A model generated the notes under the pieces. The model was not told the DNA's origin, ran no database searches, and was given only the letters and a program-made list of their open reading frames with translations. Below are positions 14,618-27,057 of a DNA stretch of 64,000 bases, piece after piece. Source of the DNA: Motacilla alba alba (taxonomy: Eukaryota > Chordata > Aves > Passeriformes > Motacillidae). Where the stretch lies: positions 6,268,254 through 6,332,253 of the forward strand of contig NC_052020.1 in the NCBI RefSeq assembly GCF_015832195.1, given 5' to 3'. Position numbers and translations under genes: made by a program. The stretch's first letter is position 1; each line of letters starts with the position of its first letter.

Positions 14618-15867
14618 TTCCAGAATTATCCACTCATAATTCTGAAAGTCTTAAGCTATTTCTTTTGCTCTCCATCAGTGGAGTACAAATTGAAAAAAAA
14701 ATATTCCATATTTTTTTTCCTAACAGTGAATTCATAGTAGACATGATTTCATGGTAAATTATTAATTCATTATCTTTCCTAGTAGTAAATATCCCTGCCA
14801 GTAAGGCTTTCATCACACTCTAATACTTATGGATCAGCCCAAAAATCTTCCTTTTATAAAGTGGGAACCCTAAGTTCACAAAGAACAACAGACCCAGAAT
14901 ACATTATCTGTGGCTGAAATATTTGTAACAGGAGTCAATCTGAGTGTTGCAGTGCATCTGGCTCCTCATCTGAGAAAGATAAATGCTTTCAAGGCTGCCT
15001 TTATTTCCCTTTGTGCCAGCAACCCCCTCTTAAAAGAAAAATCAGGCTATTTAATCAGCTTAAGATGTTAGTGATTTGTGATGGTAATAAGCGATAAAGT
15101 TCCTCTTCATCCATCTCAGTCTATGCAGGCAACTTTCTTGAAGTCCCTTGTGAGGTTTCAACACTTGTGACAGCCTTTTTCTGATCTGCCAGTATAGAGA
15201 AAGCAAATGAATTTTGGCTCTTCCTTAAATGTAAAGCAAGTATTGTAAATATTGAACCACTGTGAAGTGCCAGACTCCCATAATGTAGGCTTAGGGTCGT
15301 TGATTCTGAAAAGGAAGCTAATGAAATAATTGACCTCGTTTCCATTGCAAGCAATCTGACTTTCAAGAGAAACTTGCACTTCTACTCTATGTAAATTGTC
15401 CAGAAAAGTAATACTATCTTATTTCTTACATATTTATTAAAAAAAAAACCAAACCAAAAATACAACTAAAAATTAAGAAAGGTTCAAAAATAGATTTTTT
15501 TTTAGGTTATTCAGAATCAGAAAGGCTAAGGGTTTCCACTAGACTTAATAAGGTTATAGAGAAGGAGAGACCACTGGCATGTTAAATTCACTGCTTCTAG
15601 AAGGAAAAAGGTTGGAAGTTGGAAAGGAAAATACAGATTTTTGACTAGAACTATATGAGCAACACAACTCCTATTAACCATTTGTCTGCCTCTGTGAAAG
15701 TATCTGTTAATCATATTCATCAGGTTATAGATTTGTGTATATCTATTTAGTCTTTAGGTATTAATGTGAAACTTAAATGTTGTTGTTGAAGCTCAAGCAG
15801 CCCTTCATACTCTTTAGTGCCCTGTCCACGTCTCCCAGTCCTTTGTATTAGTTTAATTTCACAAATT

Positions 15868-15949
15868 TTGGAAGATGGCCCTGCCCGTGGCAGAGGAGTT
15901 GGATCTTTAAGGTCCCTCCCAACCCAAACCATCCTATGATTTTATGATC
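15868..15949 (+). mobile_element. Short CR1 3'-tail fragment
   Basis: GGCCCTGCCCGTGGCAGAGG, then AGTTGGATCTTTAAGGTCCC and TCCCAACCCAAACCATCCTA, ending in TATGATTTTATGATCT. This is the standard CR1 3' end of the same kind as the copy near 10.9 kb. Confidence 0.87.
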
Positions 15950-17772
15950 TCTCTAGCTGTTGTTTTGAGCACTTTGGGAGAATATTACTGTACAGTTTCG
16001 TACAAATGGGAAATGAAATGCTGCTCTGTCATTTCCTCTCGTACTCTAAAACACTTTACTATTATTGCATCTTACTGGGCTTTCAAGGACTATAATGGAA
16101 CTTGGAGCTTTTTGGCACTGTTCAAACGAGCTGTTTGCTCTTCCATAACCTGGGGGCTTCCTGCTGCTGGCTATATAGTGCAGAAATAAATGGCAATTTC
16201 TCTTCATTATTATTCATAGGGTCATAATATTCAAGATTAATGTGTGCTCGGATGGCTTAGTCATTAAAATATTCACAAATCTTGACGGTTTCATAATTTT
16301 TAACACACGCAATTTGTCCAAAAAAATTTCTGCTGGAAAATTTCTCTTAGGTTATTCCTTATTCATTCTCCATCATTCATTTTGCTATTAAAACCTTTCA
16401 CTCTGCTAATGAGGGAGCATACACAGTATTTGCCAAAAGTGACTAGTCATTTTGTTCAACTAGATGAGAAGTTAAATTCTTCAATTACTGTATCAACTTC
16501 TACTTTGCATACTGTAAAAAAAAGCCAGGGTAAACACTTGCAAAACATTAATTAACAGCTCTGCTCACTTTGTGAAGGGTCCTGCAAGAAAAAAGAAAGT
16601 CAAAGTGTAGCATATTAATTGTTTTCTTGTAATAAATAACCTGATTCTGTGATTTAACACATGCAAAGAATAAGCAGAACAAGTCACAGGAACTTTAATC
16701 CTGCAGAGCACAACTGCTCACTGTGAAGGACCTCACGGGACTGATGAACACAGGAATTTGCAGTGTGGGTGTGTACCCCCAAAATTTCCTTTCCACTAGT
16801 AATATCACCACCTTTCCCTTTTAGCTAAGACACAAGCATGCCTCAAATGCCAAATGGCTTTTAGAAGATTTCGTGTTCCTTTGCTTCAGCTACTTTTCCT
16901 GTCCTGCAGATGTATCACTCCCCATGATTCTTCCTAGCAGAGTAAAATAGAGCCATTAAAGCCATCTCCATACACAGAGGACTTGAAAATCTGACCTGGT
17001 GTCTTTAGAACTGCTGTCCTCTCTTCTGTTATATTTTAATTTATGGATTTTTTTTCCCCAGTTTATAATTTTTTACACTCGGTGTTAGAAATCCACAGGT
17101 ATACAGTAATTTTGCACATTTTATCAGTTGTGTGGAGTGTGTATTGAAAGAGAAATCAATACTAAGCAAAAAGAAGCAAGAATGAGGCAGGGGAACCTGG
17201 GAAAATCTTACTGCAGCCGTGTATATGCAGACATAAATAATTGTTTTTTCTACTGCACTTTGTGGCCATGTCACACGTGGAGCAGAAGATTTCATTTCCA
17301 CCAGAGGAACAGCATCATTCTTTGTCAGTAGATACTGCTGCAGGATGGCAGGGAAGAATGCAAGCCCTTGGACATACGACTCCTCTCAACTCTGTCTTTA
17401 AAATTCACTGCTCATGCAGCCTGCTGTCTGATTAGTGAAGGCTTTTTTGTCACTTACAAACTGTAGCACAGTATTATGTGTCAGCTAAGTTGTCAAAGAT
17501 ATTCACATTAATGCAGACTAAATATATTAGAGATCCGCTGTGCAAACAGTAATAAATTCTTCTTAGAACAAGTTCACATACAATCTCAATTGTAATTAAT
17601 CAACAATCTAAGTATGAAATGACCTTACCTGAATTACAAACAAGACATTCTGCTTACATAACTTTTCATCTTAATGAGCAAAACTTCCTTTTTGCGAAAC
17701 AAAAAAGGTGTAATTTACTGTGTTTTGAGTACTTTTTTCTTGTTATTTAATGTCCATGAACAATTTGCTTTA

Positions 17773-17820
17773 GGTTTTGTTGGTTTGTTTGTTTTGGTTT
17801 TGGTTTTTTGGGGTTTTTTT
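17773..17820 (+). repeat. GT/T-rich low-complexity tract
   Basis: GGTTTTGTTGGTTTGTTTG continues into GTTTTGGTTTTGG and T runs. It is a simple-sequence tract of the (GTTTT)n kind. Confidence 0.85.
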
Positions 17821-18785
17821 GCTTAAAACTTTAGTCTTCTGACCTTATCAATAAACTATTGTGTCAATCTTATGTCAGTTTTGAGTTGTATCACAGCGAT
17901 TCCTGTTAGAAAAATACTCTGCACAAACAAGTCTCTTACTGTTTTTGCTTTGTTATTGTGAATATCTTTATGGCCATTTAGTAATTCTGATTTCATATTG
18001 TAATTGTGCTGTGAAATTTATGTAGATTTAAACGAATTGATAAGTACGTTGGTGAAGTCCTAGGATTATATTTATGAGACTTAGTTAATGTTAAACAGTA
18101 CCTGGAAAAAACATTAAACAAATTTGTAACCATAGCAGAGCAGGTGAAGAGAAAACACACACTGATAAACTGGAACTTGTAACACTTTTCAGGAATAAAA
18201 AGACATGCAAGTCACTCAGAGGATTAGAACAGTGACTTAACCAACACAAGAGCTTTACATACCCTAAAGCCTACCTAGAAGATGTAGAACACACAACCAG
18301 GGAATAAAAAAAAATCACTAAAAGCTAATAACAGCCTGAAATAGCAGTGAGACGCAGGTACAAATACATTTTCAGAGCATGGAGAATGTTACTACCATGT
18401 GAAGCCCTGACACTGATCTCATTTAGGCCTGGTTTGTTGGTCCACACTCATAAATGTCAGGGTCAGGCACAGCTGGAGCATGTACGTGTTATAAAATGAA
18501 TTTAACCTGAGATTCATTCCCTTGCTTTTCAGCTGCCTCCCTTCAAAGAATTGCACTGAAAGTTTCTAAACAGAGTATTAAGGATAATTAACAGCATTTC
18601 AGAGAAGAATAGATTAGCTGAGAATTATTCCTCTGTCCCAGGAGTCTTTGCCAAGGGACACCTTCCATCCTGAACAAGTGCCAGTTATGTTAATTAAGGA
18701 AACTTGTGAAGCACAGAGGAAACTACAGTGCAATGCCAGGCTAAAACTGCTTCAGGTACTTGATCCTAACACTTCTCCTCTGCAA

Positions 18786-18882
18786 AACTTAGGGTTTTAG
18801 GTGTAAAAACTTAGGGGTTTAAAAACTTACGTTTTAGGTTTAAAAATTTAAGGTTTTAGGGTTTAAGGTTAAAAAAAAAAAA
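18786..18882 (+). repeat. Degenerate TTTAGGG/TTTTAGG-type tandem repeat
   Basis: About eight imperfect copies of a TTAGGGTTT or TTTTAGG-like unit alternate with AAAAACTTA spacers, ending in a poly-A run of 12 bases. It is not the vertebrate TTAGGG telomere array; the unit varies in length and order. Confidence 0.75.
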
Positions 18883-20459
18883 CAGTTGCTCTTGCAGTAC
18901 AACTACTGAGCTGAATGATGGCTGCTAATCCTCCATGGATGTATTTGCACAAAAGAAGAACAATTTAGATGGTCGGAAGCACAGCTAAGATTTCAGAAAT
19001 AGGCACTGATGTTTTCATTGTTTTTCCAGAAACCAGACTTCTAAACATATTCCTTAATACCTCCCCCCAAACAACAAAAAAAGTAATGAAAAGAGTAATA
19101 TTTTTTCCCCTCAGGAAATGACAGCTTGAAATTTCCACTGAATTTGGACAGAATAATATTTGCAAAGATTGATCTGTCCCAATATATCCTATATTCTAGT
19201 AATATGATTATTCAGGAAAAAAATTTACTTCATTATTTTATTTGAATGCCTTTTGCAATTCGTTGGGTATAAATAGGGAAAGATTGCTTCTCTTGGACTA
19301 AAAACATCTGTATTGCAAGATTTAGAATTGCTAAGATTTGTTTCACCACTTGCTAGCCAAACTTCACCCAACAGATCAATTGTATATTACAATACTTCTG
19401 GAATATTGGGATAGTCATTTTAATAAAAAACAGGAGAGTAAATCAGCAGAGAAAAGAAAGCCTGTTGTACTTTGACAAGAATGTGTAAAGAGCTCTCCCA
19501 GTTAGGATTTCTAGTAAAACTCATTCAGCTTCAAGTTAAACCAAATTACAGCCAGTTTGTTGGGAAAGGAGTTCATTTGGTACAACACCGGTCACATCCA
19601 GGCAACCTACAACTTGATTGTCTAAATAATTACATTATTGATCGGCAGTTCCTTTGATTAAATGTCCTCTCTGTGCCTGGATGATGAGAAATTGCCCGTT
19701 CAGTTGTTTTTTATTTATCATATGTTGGCTCTTATTTGAATCTTTTGGAGCCAGACAAATCCAAACAGCTTAATTTGTGCTTTTTGGCTCCACAACTCCA
19801 ATTGCATGTCTAGACACATAAATTGATCTGCATTAGCTATTGACCTTTCCCATTGTTGGCTAATTTAGATATTTTATTTTGTATAAAATTTAGTAATCCA
19901 AATGGTAACTTAATAAATACAAGAAGGAGAAAAAAATTACTTCAATCCTCGTTTCACATATGAAAAGACAAAGCCACCACATTTCTGTGTTTTGCTTGTC
20001 TGATGTTTTGGTGAGACTTTTCAGCATCAGAGTTTTAGAGGGTAAAGCACAACCATTTATTCCAGAAAAAAAAACAAGTCACAGGCTTGCAATGTGGTAC
20101 CGTCAGTATTTGAATGGAATCATTACACATTTATCTCTGGTCCTGCAGCCTCCCATCTGAACAACACTCATGCACCATGTATGTTAAAGTTCAAGACAAT
20201 TCAAATTCTTCTAGAACAATCTATGATTTTATTCAAATTCAATATAAAAGTTTATGTTCACTGGATCTATACTAAAAACCTTTGAAATATAAATAGAAGC
20301 ATAATTTAATTTCCTTTTTTCCTAGATAATCTACAAAGTGCAGCCATGTCTTACAACATTACTGAAATTTTGGTTATTGGGATCTAAAAAATGTTACCCA
20401 CTTAGTATTTCATCCATGCAAAAGTGAGATTATGCTATGAACCTGCTTGGTGGCTCGCA

Positions 20460-20612
20460 GGCTTTGGAATAGGTTGCCCACAGTGGCTGGGGAGCTCTCC
20501 ATCTTTGGAGAAATTACATCTGGGCTTATTCTGTGTGAGGTGACCTTGCTTGGGCAGAGAGGTGAACTAAATGATCTGCAGGGTCCCTTCTCCAAAGGTT
20601 CTGTGATTCTCT
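20460..20612 (+). mobile_element. Older CR1 LINE 3' fragment
   Basis: GGCTTTGGAATAGGTTGCCC, a degraded middle part, GTGACCTTGCTTGGGCAGAG, and an end with GGGTCCCTTCTCCAAAGGTT and CTGTGATTCT. The order and wording match CR1 3' UTR, but divergence is clearly higher than in the 10.5 kb copy. Confidence 0.8.
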
Positions 20613-20944
20613 TTAATAGGAGAATCTGAAGACAAGACAATTTATATTCCTATCATACATTCCTTGACATAAAAAGTGGGATTTTTCTTTTCTGTGTAAC
20701 AGATCTACTTTAAAATGTAAGTAAAAAAATGTAAAAAGATTCAGCATTCAGGAATGCCCAAACTGTGTCTTTTTGATAAAAGGGCTGAGGATTTTTTATC
20801 TCACTGACTGTAATAAAATCTGTCACAGACAGAAAGGCCACGTTCATCTCTCCAGTCTGTGGTAACAGCTCACAGTGAGATCCACAGGTAGAAAACTCCA
20901 TTTCATTTGCTATTTCCACATCATTTTTAACCTTGTGATTGCTA

Positions 20945-21046
20945 CCAAAAAAACCAAACCAAAACCAAACAAACAACAAGAAAAACCAACCAACCAACCA
21001 AAAAAAAAAAAAACCCAAAAAACCAAAAAAACAACAACAGAAAAAA
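20945..21046 (+). repeat. A/C-rich low-complexity tract (AAACC)n
   Basis: AAAAAAACCAAACCAAAAC is followed by irregular AAACAAAC, CAACCAACC and long A runs over about 100 bp. The open frames on both strands here are simple-sequence artefacts. Confidence 0.9.
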
Positions 21047-24000
21047 TGATGCTGATAAACATAGTAGATAAATGAGGTGGAAGTCAGTAGAATAAAAGGG
21101 ATTGAAACATGGACGCCTGGTCAAAAATTGATTATTGCATCAGAATATCTGTAAGACAATGCCATGAGTAAGATATTCAGAGAGCCTCTGTCCTTCCTGG
21201 AAACCATAGATGAATTTCCTGGTTGTTGGAGCTGCATGGAAATAGTGGCAGTGCCTCTCCTGAGTCACAGTCTCAATAGACAAAGAATTAGAGACAGCTA
21301 CCAAGTTTCAAGAATATTTCATCTGGGGCCACCCTAAAGGTCTGTTCTCTTGTTTTCTGTCTATCCAAAGGCCTCCTTTGCTAGAGGGGAGCACATTGTC
21401 CAGCAGGAACATGCCATGATCAATATGCTATAATCCAAGTATTCTGACATGCTGGAATTTGAGGTAGAACTATGAAATTTTGACTTGGATTCATATCAAG
21501 ATGCTTGGCTGGCATCATGGCATTCACAGAGGGAGTTCAGAAGCAGCTGGATTTCTGAGGAACACTTTCTGTGCTGCAGATTTCATTTCTGTGAGGACAA
21601 AGTAGTAAAGACTTACCCTGCTCTCATTACAAAGCAGAGGAAATCACTGGCATCAGATGAGTACTGCTACCACAGGAGAATACAGATAAACAGGCTTAGA
21701 AAAACTGAGACATCTGGAAAGATGGAGTAAAAATTACATGGAAAATACAGTATGGAGCAGTACAAGTGGCTAATAGAAAAGCAGCTCAGGGATGCAGCCA
21801 AAAATCTCTTCACGTGGGACTGTGCTCACCTCAGATGTTCACCATGGATCTGCACTGCTGTTGAAAATTGCCTGCCAGGCACACAGGATGTGAAAATTAC
21901 TGTCTGATGAAAGGGAAAAGCTTAGAGCACTACCCTTTAGTCTGCTGTCTTCCACAGGAGCAAGACGGATACGTGCTGGTCTCTTTTCCACCCACAGAGA
22001 CAAAAATCTTATACAAAAACTTCTTCCTGACACAAAGGAGTCAGGAAGAAGTGAAACCAAGATGATGGATAAACACTCCTCTCTCCTGCTGTGACCTGCA
22101 CTGTTTACTGCCCAGCTTCTCTGCAAGCAAGCTGTGAGATGATGGTGTTACAGATGTCATTAAAGCCCCCCAGACTCTCCAAATGAAAAACAGTTCATAT
22201 TTCCCTCATGTGTTTCTTCTCACAGTGTCTGTTCTCTAGAAAACTTCCTCTGCTGAAGTCATCTTCAAGGTGGGGTAGGGGACTGCTGGTCTACTTTTCA
22301 AAATGTTCCTCACCTTCATATTCGCACACCCTTATCATTGGGCAGTCTTCTGTTCTCACCTTGTAATCTTCTGTCTGCTTCTGATAACTCCACGTTTCTC
22401 ATTTCTTTCAATGCTGGGTCATTTACTTGAATCAGTTCTTTGAAAAAAAATGGCCTTTTTGCAGACCTCTCATGTATTTCTTGCTTCTTCTCCAGGGAAT
22501 CCAAGACAAATTACTTTATTCTAAAGGCCTTTTTTCACTTCTTCATCCTTGATCCTCAGCTTTTTAATCAAAAGGAGTTTGTGCTCTGCCTCCACGGCCA
22601 GATTTGTTTACCAATAAATATTCAAAAATTATCAAGAACTACCATTCCACTCTCTCCCAAATTCCCTTTTATGCATGGGAGGAATTTCTTTAATTAATTT
22701 TAGCCCTGAAAAACTCTTTGCTGTAATTCCAAGCAGCTGCTGTGCTGTCCCCACTGTTAATGAGCTTTGTCTTGATATGACCCGGAGAAGGACAGAAAGG
22801 GCCATGCTGGCTAAAATTGTTTGAAATTGGTTTGCAGCATGCAGAATAAACTGGACAGCTCCTGTGTGAAATGGATTGCAGTGTCACTCCCCCCACTGTG
22901 GAAATTTAATCTGTCTGGCTGGTGAGAATGAGACTCACAGCAGGGGCAGAAGGTATTGACTTTTCCACTTTTTAAAAAAATGTTATTTTTATTTTGGAAT
23001 GGACCAGGGCTGTTTCATCTGAATTGTCATTTTTAAATAATTGTCTTAGTAGAAGCAGTACGTTTCAACCTTCTGCCATCCTTTGAGAATTCAGGCTAGC
23101 TGTTTGCTTAGAGAGATGCAGCCTGACACTCTGAACCTACACGCAGTGTGAAAAATTGCTTTGATCAGCTTGTGTTTATAATTTAAGGCAGTAAAATAGA
23201 ATCCTCACTAATTGTGTTCAAGGCATGATGTATTGTGTAATCCACAGAGAGATTCATTTCAAAAACATTGTAACCACAAAAACAGCTGTTCCACTGAGTC
23301 ATTTTCCCAACCTGCAACTTGAAGCAAAACATAGCAAAACCCACTCCCAGTAACTTATTTCTGTTGATGGAGTGGGATAATGCTGGAAATGTGGGGAAAA
23401 ACAACAGAAAACTCATCTGCACATTCCTTTTTATATCAGAAGTTTGGAAAAAGAAAAGAAAGGGCCTTTGGAGTTAAAAAATCCAGTAAAACATCAGTTT
23501 TGAAGAGATATTGGCATCCTAATTAAATTACGAAGAGCAAGCCATGCATTGATAGTCAGAAATAATTTGCAAATATAGGAATGAGTCTAAAATTATATGG
23601 AATGGAATTAAAATAATAAACCAAGATACAGCAGTGAAATACTTTAAAAATTCATGTCACGGAGGTGCTTGTGTGCATATTTTCATGGTGTTTAAGCCTA
23701 ATACAGGCTCTGGAAGAGAAGCTAGCAAGAACTGGCAAAACAGGTGGAGGAAACTGCACTATATGGAAAGAAAAAAAACCCCAAAAGCATAAAATATACT
23801 GCAGGCACAGCTTTTTCATCAACAGGAAGTTGAGTGAGCAAGTGAACAACCCTTTTCAGATTTAAAATGACCTTTAATCCCACCCACCTTTTGGACGATA
23901 ATTTTAAGCTAGGTTCAAGTCTTATACTGAATTCCAAACTTTTTTTTTCCCCCTTGGGGGGGAAAGAAATTAGAACTTTTAATAATTTTATGACTGTTGC

Positions 24001-24116
24001 AGGGACCAGAATTTAATTTGCAGTCCAGAGGTGTTGGGCGCCCTGTTGGCACTCTGGAGACGCCGAGCTCCGCGGAGCGCCGAGGCGTGACAGGGATGCG
24101 CTTCTGTCGTTTGCAG

Positions 24117-24468
24117 ATATCTCCATAAGCCTGCTGTCCCTGGTTGTCACGGCCTGTGGCCTGGCTCTGTTTGGCGTGTCCCTGTTCGTGTCCTGGAAGC
24201 TGTGCTGGATCCCGTGGCGGGAGCGGGGTTTGCCCTTCGGGAACAAGGACAGCAAGCAGGAGCCGCTGCACTACGCGGACGCGGACGCCAATGAGCGCGA
24301 CTACAGCGAGGAGTACCTGGGGCAGCCCGCCGCCTACCCCGAGGCCTCCATGAAGATCAGCCACACCTCCCCGGACCTGCCGCTGGACACCCAGGCAGGA
24401 GCCAAGGAGAACTGCGTGCCAAATGTGCGGATGCAGCGCCAGACCACCGAGCCCACCTCGTCTGCCCG
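24117..24468 (+). CDS. SYT9: SYT9 exon 2: transmembrane helix and juxtamembrane linker
   Basis: The exon begins with the last two bases of an Asp codon and ends with the first two of an Arg codon, giving 116 complete codons. The acceptor is TTTGCAG and the donor GTCAGT. The first 25 or so residues form a hydrophobic helix (starting ISISLLSLVVTACG and ending VSLFVSW) that anchors synaptotagmin in vesicle or plasma membrane. It is followed by KLCW-PW, a basic stop-transfer segment whose cysteine is a possible palmitoylation site. The rest is an acidic, tyrosine-containing cytosolic linker with the family motif MKISHTSPD and a closing TEPTSSAR. The helix, the WRERGLPFG segment and the close match to mammalian SYT9 separate it from SYT3, SYT6 and SYT10. 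The exon is much richer in GC than its flanks. The luminal N-terminus is encoded by an exon not seen here. Confidence 0.95.
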
Positions 24469-26510
24469 GTCAGTAACTCCCATTTGTCTCTGTTATTCGT
24501 GAATACAGCCCAAAAAGCATGGCACGCTGATCTAAAAAAAGGGTATAATTTTCTCACCACGTTCCTTTAAAAATACATATATACAGAAGTTGTTCACTGA
24601 GGTGCACAAACCTTGTGGGTCGAAGCGACAGGATCACAATCCTATTCCACTTTTCTTGCAACTGATGCCTTTTTGGGACTACCTAAAAACAAAGGCCAGA
24701 CAAAATTAAGGGAATAAAATGCAGTTGTATTTATTGAAAGGCCTTCAGGTACATTTTGGGCAGACAAAGCCACCCCAGGGACTATACCCAAAATGGACGA
24801 CGGGTCACAGGTTTTCATACTTTGATAAGTTTGGTCCATTTGCCTATTGGGGGTTAATCTTCCAATTACAGCTTCAGGTTATGAAGTAATTTACCCCCAG
24901 TTTGCTGCCCCCAACTCACTTTTGTTTCCGTCTCTCGGTGCCTGAGACAGTGAGGAGTCCTTGATTGCCAGGCCTGGAGAGGAATTGTTCTGCCTGACCA
25001 AACTGGGAGAACAGTAGCTAACACTATATGGAGTTTAGGGTTACACACTGAAGAATTGCAGGGTAACAAATATATGGATATATATAATATGTCTATATAT
25101 AAAATATAACTGTAAAAGCTAAAATCCTAAGACATCACAACTACTGTCTCATTGGTGCTTTTCCCTCAGGAGCTGGATAACACAGAGCTCTGCATCCCTT
25201 AAAAGCACCAGTACAGCCTAGATTTAGCTTGTAGAGCATGTTCATTTGCACTTAGCGCTGGTGCTGAACATTCAGTAATATCTCCTCAAAGATTTTTCCA
25301 AAGAAAAGTAGGGCAAGCTAATGAAACTCCTGCAAGAGTTAGAAATAGGATTAAAAAAATCATAGATTTTAGCCACAATCATGATTTTCGGGGGAAGAGT
25401 GACGGAACACGAGCCAGTGGAATCTCCAGGGAAATTGGAAAACCAGTACACGAGGGAAGAGGAAAGGGGGAGGCTGAGAGTGTGTGCAGGGGCAGGTGAA
25501 AAAAGGGTTATGTTTCATACAGCAAGAATAAGGATCGGCATGTGAAGAGCCAGTAAATATCTGAGTCAAAGCACATGCACTTCAGTTGGAGAAGGTACAG
25601 CACTAGCCCAGTGGCTCTTTGCTAGCCTCTTCTTTTTATTCCTCCTCAGGATATTCTGTGCCTCTCACTGCCGTGAGGAGCTTAAGGGTTGAATCTTTTT
25701 TTTCTTTGGTGACATGATAATATTTTATCCTGGAAATGACTAATGTAGAGCCGTAAGATTATGTATTTATTATGCAACAAGAGAAAAAAAAATTAGGATA
25801 GCACATAAGAGGCTGTTCCTGCTTTAAGCATGGGTAAACAGATATTTACCAGGAATGAATGAACAATTATAGCAGAGGAACTCTTGCTGATTACATTCAA
25901 TATAGATAGCTTTGGATTAATCCTGTGCTAGCATTTTCCACATGCTCTTTCTGTGTTCAACCTGAGCTCCTGGTGCTCCTATACACTGAGTGATTGCTGC
26001 ATATGAATAGGACAATAAAATGAACTCATAGAAGATTAGGCTTTTACCTAATTCAACTTTCACTTTCACCTCTCCCTACCTCAACAGGGGTTGCAAATTT
26101 GATTTTTTTTTACCATCCATGAAGGAAAAAATTTCAGTCACAGTAAGTGTGAATTATTAAATTTCACTGGACCAAAGCTAAAAGCAACTTTCTTATCCTC
26201 AGCTAATGAAAGTAAAGGAGCTTTTCAGCCTAAGTACTGCAGAGTTTATTACATCAGGTATGAGAGAAAAAGGAAAACAATTGTTGGGGTGATCAGCAAA
26301 CCATTTCAGCCCAGCTTGAGACATGGTAGCAGACACTGATGTGGCATTAGCAGTCTGGTGCTGAAGTTCAGCTCTCACAAACGCTGGGTCTCAGAGTTTA
26401 TCCCTTTGTTAAAAACCCGACCCCGTCGTACCTCACGGAAACGCCAGAAGTGAGCAGGATCCTCAGCGTGTATGCACAACCTGTTTCAATTCTTTCTTTT
26501 TGGCTTTAAG
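24469..26510 (+). other. SYT9: Intron 2 of SYT9
   Basis: This intron is 2042 bp, with donor GTCAGT and acceptor GGCTTTAAG preceded by a T-rich tract. Its first quarter is occupied by a probable solo LTR on the minus strand (24614-25139). The remainder is unique AT-rich sequence in which no gene or RNA is recognised. Confidence 0.9.
24614..25139 (-). mobile_element. Probable solo LTR of an endogenous retrovirus-like element
   Basis: The segment is bounded by TG and CA and is about 526 bp, a normal LTR length. Read on the minus strand it opens with TGTGATGTCTTAGG, carries an AATAAA polyadenylation signal (plus-strand TTTATT at 24730-24735) about 115 bp before its end, and closes with CGCTTCGACCCACA. 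This layout (U3, signal, short R-U5) is typical of avian ERV LTRs, and the text resembles passerine ERVL-type LTRs as I remember them. No internal retroviral coding region adjoins it, so it is a solo LTR if the call is right. I see no clean target-site duplication (flanks AACCT and ACTAC), so the exact ends are uncertain by a few bases. Confidence 0.6.
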
Positions 26511-27057
26511 GCACAACTCGCTCCGGAGACAGCTCAACCTGTCCAACCCTGACTTCAACATCCAGCAGGTGCAGAAGCAGGAGCAGCTGACGGGCATCGG
26601 CCGCATCAAGCCAGAGCTGTACAAGCAGAGATCGCTGGACACGGACGAGGGCCGGAGGAGTAACAGCAAGGCCTGTGGAAAACTCAACTTCATCCTCAAG
26701 TATGACTGTGATCTAGAGCAGCTGATAGTGAAGATCCACAAGGCCGTCAACCTGCCGGCAAAGGACTTCTCTGGAACTTCAGATCCGTACGTGAAGATAT
26801 ATCTGCTCCCCGACAGGAAAACAAAACACCAGACTAAAGTGCACAGAAAGACCCTAAATCCAGTATTTGATGAAGTTTTTTTATTTACTGTCCCCTACAA
26901 TGATCTCAACACAAGGAAACTCCATTTCTCTGTGTATGACTTTGACAGATTCTCCAGGCACGACTTGATTGGCCAAGTGGTAGTGGATAATTTTTTAGAT
27001 TTGGCAGATTTTCCCAGGGAATGTAATATTTGGAAGGATATTGAATATGTCACCAAT
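26511..27057 (+). CDS. SYT9: SYT9 exon 3: linker and complete C2A domain
   Basis: The exon starts with the last base of the Arg codon from exon 2, has 182 complete codons and ends in phase 0 at Asn before donor GTAAGT. Residues 1-54 are the linker, including GIGRIKPELYKQRS, which is typical of the SYT3/6/9/10 group. Residues 55-182 are C2A. The calcium-binding positions can be matched to SYT1 by spacing: Asp85 and Asp91 (loop 1, KDFSGTSDPY) and Asp143, Asp145, Ser148 and Asp151 (loop 3, YDFDRFSRHD). All are present, so C2A should bind calcium and acidic phospholipid. A basic strand (DRKTKHQTKVHRK) follows. The domain differs from my recollection of human SYT9 at only a few positions, as expected for an ortholog under strong constraint. 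Confidence 0.97.

Larger units (their letters stand above)
1..24116 (+). other. SYT9: Intron 1 of SYT9 (3' part), no gene recognised
   Basis: The stretch is AT-rich noncoding sequence ending in a clear acceptor (TTTGCAG) at 24116. No CpG island or open frame resembling the synaptotagmin N-terminal exon (start codon plus cysteine-rich luminal segment) was seen, so transcription probably starts upstream of the window. It holds CR1 LINE fragments near 10.5, 12.3, 14.6, 15.9 and 20.5 kb, a poly-A run near 1.37 kb and several A-rich or GT-rich low-complexity patches, listed separately. The short open frames scattered through it have no recognisable protein family and look like chance. That this is intron rather than partly intergenic DNA is an inference. 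Confidence 0.7.

Noticed and set aside
20942..21124. Lysine/proline-rich and phenylalanine/tryptophan-rich open frames
   Set aside because: They are translations of an A/C-rich simple-sequence tract.
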